This document shows, in pieces, positions 1-6,418 of a DNA stretch of 12,342 nt. The notes under the pieces are model-generated. The model did not search any database. It saw only the letters and a list, made by a program, of their open reading frames with translations, and was not told where the DNA came from. Source of the stretch: an uncultured Oscillospiraceae bacterium. Lineage in GTDB: Bacteria; Bacillota; Clostridia; Oscillospirales; Oscillospiraceae. The stretch lies in NCBI GenBank assembly GCA_934630985.1, contig CAKTXO010000037.1, forward strand, positions 1 through 12,342. Direction: 5' to 3'. The position numbers were made by a program, and so were the translations under genes. Within the stretch, counting starts at the first letter, position 1; the number at the start of each line of letters is the position of its first letter.

Positions 1-1
1 A

Positions 2-370
2 GTGGTGGAATCCGGAGCCCGGACGGGGGAAGCCCTGCTGCAAACCATGATTGCCATGGACGAGGGAGCTGCCTATCTGGGCGAGTGCGCCCTGGTTCCC
101 CAGCACAGCCCCATCGCCGAAATGGGCTTTCTGTTCTATAACACCCTCTTCGATGAAAATGCCGCCTGTCATCTGGCTCTGGGCTGCGGCTTTGCCGATA
201 CCATTGAAAATTTCCAGAGCCGCTCGCTGGAAGAATGTCGGGAACTGGGCGTCAACGATTCCATGATTCACGAGGATTTCATGATCGGCTGCGACAGCAT
301 GGACATTGACGCCATTTGCGAAAACGGTCAGGTGATGCCGGTTTTTCGAAAGGGAAACTGGGCATTTTGA
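2..370 (+). CDS. M29-family aminopeptidase, C-terminal part (5' end outside the window)
   Basis: This is the last ~122 residues of a family M29 metallo-aminopeptidase (AmpS/AmpT type), a cytoplasmic dinuclear-metal exopeptidase that trims N-terminal residues from peptides. The frame is open to the window edge, so the real start lies upstream; the GTG at position 2 is an internal Val codon. Counting that codon as residue 1, the ligand pattern known for the family is visible: Glu28 in the GECAL segment, Glu52 and His57 in DENAACH, and His90 and Asp92 in IHEDFMIG. The Glu-Glu-His spacing (24 then 5) matches what I recall for Thermus AmpT. The FRKGNWAF tail is the usual C-terminus. The position seven residues after His57, usually Tyr in relatives I remember, is Phe64. 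No clear hairpin terminator follows. The family call is firm; the substrate is unknown. Confidence 0.88.
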   Translation: MVESGARTGEALLQTMIAMDEGAAYLGECALVPQHSPIAEMGFLFYNTLFDENAACHLALGCGFADTIENFQSRSLEECRELGVNDSMIHEDFMIGCDSMDIDAICENGQVMPVFRKGNWAF

Positions 371-408
371 GATGCCGACAACTTTTTTCAAAATTCCAAA
401 AATAATGC

Positions 409-437
409 TTGCATTCTTCCCGGCAATGTGATATGAT
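409..437 (+). promoter_or_regulatory. Extended -10 promoter for rpmE
   Basis: The -35-like TTGCAT (409-414) is followed by a 17-nt spacer and a -10 TATGAT (432-437). A TG dinucleotide at 429-430, one base upstream of the -10, gives an extended -10 (TGn). The -35 is a weak match and the -10 is 5 of 6. Transcription would start near 444, giving a leader of about 60 nt before rpmE. Placed by eye, not by a trained model. Confidence 0.65.
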
Positions 438-460
438 ATCCGGGCGATTGAAGATTGCTT

Positions 461-477
461 AGGGTGCTTTGTGCCCT
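461..477 (+). promoter_or_regulatory. Small hairpin in the rpmE 5' leader
   Basis: AGGGTGC (461-467) can pair with GTGCCCT (471-477) around a TTT loop, including two G-U pairs. It lies between the predicted transcription start and the rpmE ribosome binding site. Autoregulatory leaders upstream of ribosomal protein L31 genes are known in several bacterial groups, so this could be part of one. The hairpin is short and its regulatory role is an inference. Confidence 0.35.
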
Positions 478-504
478 TTAACTGATACGAAAGAGGTGAA
501 CGAA

Positions 505-705
505 ATGAAGGAAGGTATCCATCCCAAGTACGAACAGACCACCATCCGCTGTGCCTGCGGCAATGTCTTTACGACCGGTTCTACCAAGAAGGACATTCGT
601 GTTGAGATCTGCTCCAAGTGCCACCCTTTCTATACCGGCAAGCAGAAGCTGGTTGACACCGGTGGACGGGTTGATCGCTTCAACAAGCGTTTTGGCTTGA
701 AGTAA
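505..705 (+). CDS. rpmE: 50S ribosomal protein L31, zinc-binding type
   Basis: This is a 66-aa protein of the large ribosomal subunit, of the zinc-containing (C+) L31 form. The MKEGIHPKY start is the standard L31 N-terminus. Cysteines 16 and 18 (RCACGN) and 36 and 39 ([10 protein letters not shown]) form the Zn-binding set, and the [13 protein letters not shown] tail is diagnostic. The ATG at 505 is chosen because it gives the family N-terminus and sits behind AGAGGTGA (492-499); an in-frame upstream ATG at 469 would add 12 residues not found in L31 and would overlap the leader hairpin. It is monocistronic, with its own promoter and terminator. Codons are of the highly-expressed type (AAG; CGT alongside CGC and CGG). 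The intact cysteines suggest zinc-dependent regulation against a C- paralogue is possible, but no Zur site is apparent. Confidence 0.97.
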   Translation: MKEGIHPKYEQTTIRCACGNVFTTGSTKKDIRVEICSKCHPFYTGKQKLVDTGGRVDRFNKRFGLK

Positions 706-713
706 GAGCAGAA

Positions 714-756
714 AATTCCGCACTACGGATTCGTGGTGCGGATTTTTTGTTTTTTC
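714..756 (+). terminator. Rho-independent terminator after rpmE
   Basis: CCGCACTACG (718-727) pairs with CGTGGTGCGG (732-741), with one G-U pair and a 4-nt loop. A run of T broken by a single G follows (743-755). It separates rpmE from the hflX operon. Confidence 0.9.
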
Positions 757-768
757 TGAGAAAAACAG

Positions 769-798
769 TTGTCCTTGGGCGGGCGGATGTGCTATACT
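769..798 (+). promoter_or_regulatory. Promoter of the hflX-rpsA operon
   Basis: TTGTCC (769-774, 4 of 6 to the -35 consensus) and TATACT (793-798, 5 of 6 to the -10) are separated by 18 nt. The site sits just after the rpmE terminator, with the expected start near 805. It is the only evident promoter upstream of the eight-gene run. Confidence 0.65.
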
Positions 799-830
799 AA
801 ACGATAATGAATGATGCTTTGGAGGAACCT

Positions 831-2099
831 ATGGAAGAAAAACTTGAAACCGCCGTCCAGGAGCGGGCGGTACTGGTGGGACTGAACGCGGACTGCTTTT
901 CCGAGGAGCAGACCGCCACGGAGGAATCCCTGAAGGAATTGGAGGATCTGCTGGAAACCGCCGGAGGCTTCTGCACCGGCAAGGTGCTCCAGAACCGGCA
1001 TACTCCGGATTCCCACAGCTTCATCGGCGAGGGCAAGGCTCAGGAGATCCGGATGCTGGCGGAGGCCACCCAGTCCACCATGGTGATTTTTGATAATGAG
1101 CTGTCTCCCGGAAATATCCGGGCGCTGGAGGAGATCATCGGCGTGACGGTCATCGACCGCAGCGCGCTGATTCTGGATATTTTCGCCCAACGGGCAAAAA
1201 CCAAGGAAGGCCGGCTCCAGGTGGAGCTTGCCCAGTACAAATATCTGCTGCCCCGGCTTTCCGGTATGGGCGCCAGCCTGTCCCGGCAGGGCGGCGGCAT
1301 CGGCACCCGGGGCCCCGGCGAGACCAAGCTGGAATCCGACCGGCGGCATATCCGGGAGCGGATCACCCGGCTGGAAGAGGAACTGGAACAGGTGCGCAAG
1401 GTGCGGGCCGTCCAGCGGGAGCGGCGGATGAAGAATTCCATTCCTGTGGTTGCCATTGTGGGCTACACCAACGCGGGAAAGTCAACGCTTCTGAATCAGC
1501 TGACCAACGCGGGAATCCCCGCCAACAACCGTCTGTTCGATACCCTGGACACCACCTCCCGGCAGCTGACGGTGTCCGATAATCTGGACGTGATTCTGTC
1601 CGATACCGTGGGCTTTATTTCCAAGCTGCCTCACCATCTGGTGAACGCTTTCCACGCCACCCTGGAGGAGCTGGAATACGCCGACCTGTTGCTTCACGTC
1701 ATTGACGCTTCCGATCCGAACCTAGAAAAGCACGTTGCCGTGGTGGACAGGCTCATTGCCCAGCTGGCAAAGCCCGGCACTCCGGTGCTCAAGTGCTACA
1801 ATAAGGCGGATCTTGTCTACTCCGAGGATATCCCCAAGGGCAAGGACATCGTTGCCATTTCCGCCAAGCGGGGGAAAAATATGGACGGCCTTCTGAAGGC
1901 CATCGAGAAGGCTCTGGGTCATTCCCGGCATCATGTGATTCTGCGCTTCCCCTACGACAAGGGCGGCATGGTGCAGACCCTCCACGATAATGCCCAGGTC
2001 AAGAAGGTGGAATACACCGATTCCGGCATCGAGGTGGAGACGGTTCTCGATCCCATTCTCTACGGAAGACTGACGCAGTACATTGTGAAGGAGTGCTGA
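831..2099 (+). CDS. hflX: Ribosome-associated GTPase HflX
   Basis: HflX is a GTPase that binds the 50S subunit; in studied bacteria it splits stalled or stress-inactivated 70S ribosomes. The product is 422 aa. Residues ~1-180 form the HflX N-terminal domain and helical linker, including the GGGIGTRGPGETKLE motif. The G domain follows, with G1 GYTNAGKS (211-218), G3 DTVGF (from 258), G4 NKAD (324-327) and G5 SAK (344-346). DTVGF is the HflX form of DxxG. The ATG at 831 is chosen over an in-frame ATG at 807 because GGAGG (821-825) lies 5 nt before it and the upstream choice would swallow that site. It is the first gene of the long operon; the next gene starts 4 nt after its stop. Confidence 0.95.
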   Translation: MEEKLETAVQERAVLVGLNADCFSEEQTATEESLKELEDLLETAGGFCTGKVLQNRHTPDSHSFIGEGKAQEIRMLAEATQSTMVIFDNELSPGNIRALEEIIGVTVIDRSALILDIFAQRAKTKEGRLQVELAQYKYLLPRLSGMGASLSRQGGGIGTRGPGETKLESDRRHIRERITRLEEELEQVRKVRAVQRERRMKNSIPVVAIVGYTNAGKSTLLNQLTNAGIPANNRLFDTLDTTSRQLTVSDNLDVILSDTVGFISKLPHHLVNAFHATLEELEYADLLLHVIDASDPNLEKHVAVVDRLIAQLAKPGTPVLKCYNKADLVYSEDIPKGKDIVAISAKRGKNMDGLLKAIEKALGHSRHHVILRFPYDKGGMVQTLHDNAQVKKVEYTDSGIEVETVLDPILYGRLTQYIVKEC

Positions 2100-2103
2100 A
2101 GCC

Positions 2104-2757
2104 TTGGACGAGTATCTTGTCCCAAGTGAATACGGCGAAGACGAGTTTATCGAGAAGAAGTCCCGGTTTATCGGTCGAATCTGGCCGGTGGAGACGGAAG
2201 AAGAGGCTCTTGCCCGGATCCAGGAGATGAAAAGAAAGCACTACGACGCCACCCACAACTGCTGGGCTTACATCATCCGGGACGGCGCCGTCCGGTTTTC
2301 CGACGACGGAGAGCCGGGAGGCACCGCGGGAATGCCCATGCTTCAGGTGCTCCAGCGGGAGGGGCTGTTCAATGCGGTCTGCGTGGTGACCCGGTATTTC
2401 GGCGGTATCCTGCTGGGAGCGGGCGGCCTGGTGCGGGCTTATACCAGGGGCGCGAAAATCGCCGTGGACGCGGCGGGCAAGTCCATGAAGCGGGTGTGGA
2501 CGGTGCTGTATGTGCCCTGCCCCTACAGCTTCTATGAGCGGGTGCGGTTGGAGGCGGAAGGCTTCGGCGGCATTGTCCGTAAGGCGGACTTTGGCGCCGA
2601 GGTGGAGTTGGAGCTGCTGTTTCCCGAAGCGAAGACCCAGGCGTTTCTGGACAGGCTCACGGATATGACCGCGGGCACTGTGGAGAGTATGGAAATCGGT
2701 CAGGAATACCGGGCATTCCCGGTATCCGGGAAAGGAAGGGATTGCGGTGACGGTTAA
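2104..2757 (+). CDS. IMPACT / YigZ family protein (UPF0029)
   Basis: This is a 217-aa member of the YigZ/IMPACT family, two-domain cytoplasmic proteins related to eukaryotic IMPACT, a regulator of the Gcn2 kinase. The bacterial role is not settled; ribosome- or RNA-related functions have been proposed. Family hallmarks are visible: KKSRFIG (19-24), HNCWAY (51-56), SDDGEPGGTAGMPML (66-80) and VVTRYFGGILLGAGGLVRAY (94-113). The C-terminal half (about 135-205) matches the smaller DUF1949-type domain in position and length. The start is TTG, supported by AAGGAG at 2088-2093 and by the conserved N-terminal segment, which the next ATG (codon 42) would delete. It lies 4 nt after hflX and overlaps dgt by 11 nt, so it is probably translationally coupled to both. 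Confidence 0.92.
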   Translation: MDEYLVPSEYGEDEFIEKKSRFIGRIWPVETEEEALARIQEMKRKHYDATHNCWAYIIRDGAVRFSDDGEPGGTAGMPMLQVLQREGLFNAVCVVTRYFGGILLGAGGLVRAYTRGAKIAVDAAGKSMKRVWTVLYVPCPYSFYERVRLEAEGFGGIVRKADFGAEVELELLFPEAKTQAFLDRLTDMTAGTVESMEIGQEYRAFPVSGKGRDCGDG

Positions 2758-3760
2758 GGAAGAACTGGAACGGCTGGAGCATAAGCGGCTGAACCCCTTG
2801 GCAGCCTTCGCCGATCAGTCCAAGGGACGACCCCGACAGGAGGAGCCCCGGGAAGGGGATGTGCGCACCTGCTATCAGCGGGACATTGACCGAATTGTCC
2901 ACAGTAAGGCCTTCCGGCGGCTGATGCACAAAACCCAGGTGTTTCTTCAGCCTGAGGGAGACCATTACCGTACCCGAATGACCCACACTCTGGAGGTTTC
3001 CCGGATAGCTGGCACCATCACCCGGGCGTTAGGGCTCAACGAGGATCTGTCCGAGGCCATCGCCATGGGACACGACCTGGGTCACACCCCCTTCGGTCAC
3101 GCCGGAGAGGCGGCTCTGTCCGACTGCCTGGGCAAGCCCTTCCGTCACAACGAGCAGAGCCTGCGGGTGGTGGATATTCTGGAACGGGACGGCATGGGTC
3201 TGAATCTGACCTATGAGGTTCGTATGGGCATTGTTGGCCACACCGGCGAAATCTGGCCGGAAACCCTGGAAGGAAAAATCGTCCGGCGCAGCGACCAGAT
3301 TGCCTATGTGAACCACGATATCGACGATGCCATCCGGGCGGGAATTCTCACCAATGACGACATCCCCCAGGAGATTTCCGATGTGCTGGGGCACACCCAC
3401 AGCAGCCGGATCAACACCCTGGTGACGGACGTGATCGCCACCTCCCGGGAGGCAGGAGCCATTTGTCTGACACCAAAAGTCGAGCGTGCCTTGAAGGATC
3501 TTCGCAGCTTTATGTTTGCCCGGGTCTACCGGAATCCGGTGGCCAAGGGGGAGGAGAGCAAGGCCAAGGATATGCTCAAGCGGCTCTTTGACTACTATAT
3601 TTCCCATCCGGAGGCTCTTCCGGAGGATTTTCAGCCCCAGCTGTCCTTCGACGGCATGGAGCGGACGGTCTGCGACTATATCGCCGGTATGACGGATAAC
3701 TACGCCGTGGACAAATATACGGAAATTTTCATCCCCATGGGCTGGCATGTCCGGGGATAA
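2747..3760 (+). CDS. dgt: dGTP triphosphohydrolase-like HD-domain dNTPase
   Basis: The 337-aa product belongs to the dGTPase (Dgt) branch of the HD superfamily, which hydrolyses dNTPs to deoxynucleoside plus triphosphate and so shapes the dNTP pool. The N-terminal segment has the conserved HSKAFRRLMHKTQVF (52-66) and the RTRMTHTLEVS block. The HD metal site is visible: His80, His109-Asp110 (GHDLGHTPFGH) and the distal Asp in NHDIDDA (189-195). The GTG start at 2747 follows AGGAAGGG by 6 nt; the first ATG codon (residue 60) would remove the HSKAFRRL block. The length fits the Firmicute type of the family. It lies directly upstream of dnaG, consistent with a replication-linked role. Whether it prefers dGTP or is a broad dNTPase cannot be read from sequence, so the symbol is by family. 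Confidence 0.92.
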   Translation: MTVKEELERLEHKRLNPLAAFADQSKGRPRQEEPREGDVRTCYQRDIDRIVHSKAFRRLMHKTQVFLQPEGDHYRTRMTHTLEVSRIAGTITRALGLNEDLSEAIAMGHDLGHTPFGHAGEAALSDCLGKPFRHNEQSLRVVDILERDGMGLNLTYEVRMGIVGHTGEIWPETLEGKIVRRSDQIAYVNHDIDDAIRAGILTNDDIPQEISDVLGHTHSSRINTLVTDVIATSREAGAICLTPKVERALKDLRSFMFARVYRNPVAKGEESKAKDMLKRLFDYYISHPEALPEDFQPQLSFDGMERTVCDYIAGMTDNYAVDKYTEIFIPMGWHVRG

Positions 3761-3797
3761 GGAATAACCGGAACATAATCGGGAAGGAGGGAAAATC

Positions 3798-5549
3798 ATG
3801 GCATTTCCGGAGGCCTTTCTGGACGAGCTGATTGCCAGAAATCCAATTGAAGATGTGGTAAGCCAGTATGTGAACCTGAAACGCTCCGGCTCCAATCTGT
3901 TCGGCCTGTGCCCCTTCCATGGGGAGAAAACCCCCTCCTTTTCCGTTTCCCCGGATAAGGGAATCTACTACTGCTTCGGCTGTCACAAGGGCGGCAGCGT
4001 CATCAATTTCGAGATGGAAATTGAGGGCTTAAGCTATCCGGATGCCGTCCGGGCACTGGCCAAGCGGGCAGGGCTGGAGGTTCCTGAGGATGAGCAGTAC
4101 CAGTCCCGGTACCGCCAGCAGGAGCGGCTCTGGGCGCTCCACAAGGAGGCAGCCCGGTTCTTTCACAGCAGGCTTTATGCCCCTATCGGGGCGAACGCCC
4201 TCCAATACGCCACAGGCCGGGGAATGCCCAAATCCATTCTGACAAAATTCGGTATCGGCTATGCCCCGGACAGCTGGACGGATCTGGTAGACTACCTGCG
4301 AAGCAAGAATTATACCGATCAGGAGCTTCGGGACTCAGGGCTGGTAACGGTTTCTCAAAAGAACGGCAATCTCTTTGACCGGTTCCGGGATCGGCTGATG
4401 TTCCCCATCATCGATGTCCGGGGGAATGTCATCGGCTTTGGCGGCCGGATTATGAACAGCAGCGACAAGTCAGCTGCCAAATACTTAAACTCCCCGGAAA
4501 CCCTGATTTTCAATAAGCGAAGAAACCTCTTTGCCCTGAATCTGGCAAAAAAAAGCAAGCTGGGCTACTTAATCCTGGTGGAAGGGTACATGGATGCCAT
4601 CGCCCTGCATCAGTACGGCTTTGACTGTGCGGTGGCGTCCCTGGGTACGGCTCTGACCGAGGACGGCGCAAATTTGCTGTCCCGGTACACTGAGCAGGTG
4701 GTGCTCATCTACGACGGCGACGAGGCCGGACAGAACGCCACCCAGCGAGCCATTCCCATTCTGGAAAAGGCTGGCCTTCAGGTGAAGGTGCTGAAAATGC
4801 GGGACGCCAAGGATCCGGATGAGTATCTGAAAAAGTTCGGCGCCGACCGGTTCCGGATTCTGCTGGAAGAATCGGCTAACCGGGTGGAGTATCAGCTGAA
4901 CGCGATTCTGAAAAAATATGACCTCCGGGACGACGAGCAGAAGGTGCAGTACCTTCAGGAATCTGCCGAGCTGATCGGTTCGCTGAGCAGTGCCGTTCAG
5001 CGGGAGGTCTACGGCGGTCGGGTGGCGGAGGCCGCGGGCATCAGCGAGGACGCTATGAAGCTGGAAGTGAATCGGGCACTGAAGCGCCGTACTTACCAGG
5101 AGAAGAAAAAGCAGGAAAAGATCGACCTGTCTCCCGCCCGGAATTTGCAGCCAAAAGAAAAATCTATCCGCTACAGCAATCTCCGTTCGGCCAGAGCCGA
5201 GGAAATGATCATTGCCCAGGTTCTCCGGGAGCCGGCACTGTTTGCCCAGATTCCGGATTTGCAGCCGGAAATCTTTTCCTCGGAGTTTCTGGGTCGAGCT
5301 TTCCGGCAGCTTCGGGACCGTTATCACCAGGGGCTGGACGTGAGCCTTGGAGGGCTTTCGGACTTTACCGCCGAGGAAATGTCCCATCTGGCGGGAATTT
5401 CCCAGCAGCAGGGGCCTGTGAATGAGCGGAGCCTGCTGGACTGCGCCGACATCATCCGGGAGGAGTACCAGAAATCCCAGACCAAAACCGAGGACGACCT
5501 TATGCGTTTTCGGGAAAAAATGCAGAAAAGCAAAGGAATCAAAGCATGA
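3798..5549 (+). CDS. dnaG: DNA primase DnaG
   Basis: DnaG lays down RNA primers at the replication fork together with the replicative helicase. The product is 583 aa, normal for the family. An N-terminal zinc-binding domain has Cys38, His41, Cys59 and Cys62 (CPFH and CFGC). The catalytic core follows, with a TOPRIM fold from ~255: the acidic residue Glu262 in EGYMDA and the metal-binding pair Asp306 and Asp308 in DGDEAG. A more variable C-terminal helicase-binding part runs from ~430 to the end, with a basic, Lys/Glu-rich stretch around 428-445. The ATG follows AAGGAGG (3784-3790) by 7 nt. Its stop overlaps the next sigma gene's start (ATGA), as in macromolecular-synthesis operons that pair primase with the primary sigma factor. 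No rpsU is present. Nothing looks broken. Confidence 0.97.
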   Translation: MAFPEAFLDELIARNPIEDVVSQYVNLKRSGSNLFGLCPFHGEKTPSFSVSPDKGIYYCFGCHKGGSVINFEMEIEGLSYPDAVRALAKRAGLEVPEDEQYQSRYRQQERLWALHKEAARFFHSRLYAPIGANALQYATGRGMPKSILTKFGIGYAPDSWTDLVDYLRSKNYTDQELRDSGLVTVSQKNGNLFDRFRDRLMFPIIDVRGNVIGFGGRIMNSSDKSAAKYLNSPETLIFNKRRNLFALNLAKKSKLGYLILVEGYMDAIALHQYGFDCAVASLGTALTEDGANLLSRYTEQVVLIYDGDEAGQNATQRAIPILEKAGLQVKVLKMRDAKDPDEYLKKFGADRFRILLEESANRVEYQLNAILKKYDLRDDEQKVQYLQESAELIGSLSSAVQREVYGGRVAEAAGISEDAMKLEVNRALKRRTYQEKKKQEKIDLSPARNLQPKEKSIRYSNLRSARAEEMIIAQVLREPALFAQIPDLQPEIFSSEFLGRAFRQLRDRYHQGLDVSLGGLSDFTAEEMSHLAGISQQQGPVNERSLLDCADIIREEYQKSQTKTEDDLMRFREKMQKSKGIKA

Positions 5550-6418
5550 CACAAAGTGTGGATACAGAAAAAAACCTTCCGGTGAGCTCCGGCGAGGACG
5601 ATATGAGCCAGTTCCTTCGGGAAATTCGCCAGTATCCCCGGCTGACCCCGGAGGAGGAAAAGGCGCTTGCCCGCCGGTGCGCCGCCGGAGACGAGGAGGC
5701 CATCCGCCAGATGGTCAATTCCAACCTGCGGCTGGTGGTGAGCATCGCCAGGGAGTACGCGGGACGGGGAGTGGCCCTTCTTGACCTGATTCAGGAAGGA
5801 AGCATCGGCCTGCTGACGGCAGCCAGGAAGTTCGACTATACCATGGACTGCCGGTTTTCCACCTACGCCACGAAATGGATTCGCCAGGGCGTGACCCGGT
5901 GCCTGATCAACCACGGCAGTCCCATCCGGGTGCCTCTGCATACCGCGGAGAAAATGCGGGCGGTGGCGGCGGCCAAGAACGCGCTGACCCAGGAAACCGG
6001 TCAGGAGCCTACCACCGCCCAGATTGCCCGGCGGTGCGGCCTTCCGGAGCAGCGGGTGAAGGAGCTGATGCTCCTGACCCCGGACGTGTGCTCTCTGGAT
6101 GTGCCCACGGGAGAAGGGGACGACGGAGTCCTGGGCAATCTGGTGGAGGATTCTCTGTCCCCTCAGCCCTATCAGGAGCTGGTGCGCCAGGAACTGGAAA
6201 ACGCCATTGTCCAGCTCCTTTCCACTTTGAATCCCCGGCAGCAGCAGGTGCTGCGGCTTCACTTCGGCATGGAGGACGGGGTCTGTCATTCCCTGGAGGA
6301 AATCGGCAAGCAGCTGGGCATTTCCAAGGAGCGGGTTCGCCAGATTGAGCGGCAGGCCATGGACAAGCTGCAAAAAAGCGGACAAAGCCTGGGATTGGAG
6401 GACTTTTTGAATGAATGA
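5546..6418 (+). CDS. Sigma-70 family factor, RpoD-like, without region 1.1
   Basis: This is a 290-aa sigma factor that directs RNA polymerase to promoters. It begins almost at once with region 1.2 (~19-49). Region 2.1 (~59-72) and 2.2 (LLDLIQEGSIG, 78-88) bind the core clamp, 2.3-2.4 lies at ~100-131, region 3 at ~132-200, and region 4 at ~228-278 with a textbook -35 recognition helix (SKERVRQIERQAMDKL, 260-275). In region 2.4 the residues equivalent to E. coli Gln437 and Thr440 are kept (WIRQGVT), but the first of the paired Trp residues is Lys110. Region 1.1 is absent. The position after dnaG is that of the clostridial primary sigma, yet the short N-terminus and changed 2.3-2.4 recall group 2 factors. 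Whether it is the housekeeping factor is unresolved. It overlaps dnaG by 4 nt and the next gene by 8 nt. Confidence 0.9.
   Translation: MTQSVDTEKNLPVSSGEDDMSQFLREIRQYPRLTPEEEKALARRCAAGDEEAIRQMVNSNLRLVVSIAREYAGRGVALLDLIQEGSIGLLTAARKFDYTMDCRFSTYATKWIRQGVTRCLINHGSPIRVPLHTAEKMRAVAAAKNALTQETGQEPTTAQIARRCGLPEQRVKELMLLTPDVCSLDVPTGEGDDGVLGNLVEDSLSPQPYQELVRQELENAIVQLLSTLNPRQQQVLRLHFGMEDGVCHSLEEIGKQLGISKERVRQIERQAMDKLQKSGQSLGLEDFLNE

Noticed and set aside
469..504. Upstream in-frame ATG for rpmE
   Set aside because: It has no proper SD, overlaps the leader hairpin and adds residues absent from L31; ATG 505 has AGAGGTGA upstream.
807..830. Upstream in-frame ATG for hflX
   Set aside because: It would place the strong GGAGG (821-825) inside the gene, lies only a few bases from the likely transcription start, and has no SD of its own.
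3761..3797. CATAAT (3774-3779) as a -10 for a dnaG promoter
   Set aside because: The sequence 17 nt upstream is CCGGGG, with no -35 likeness and no TGn; transcription from upstream is enough to explain dnaG expression.
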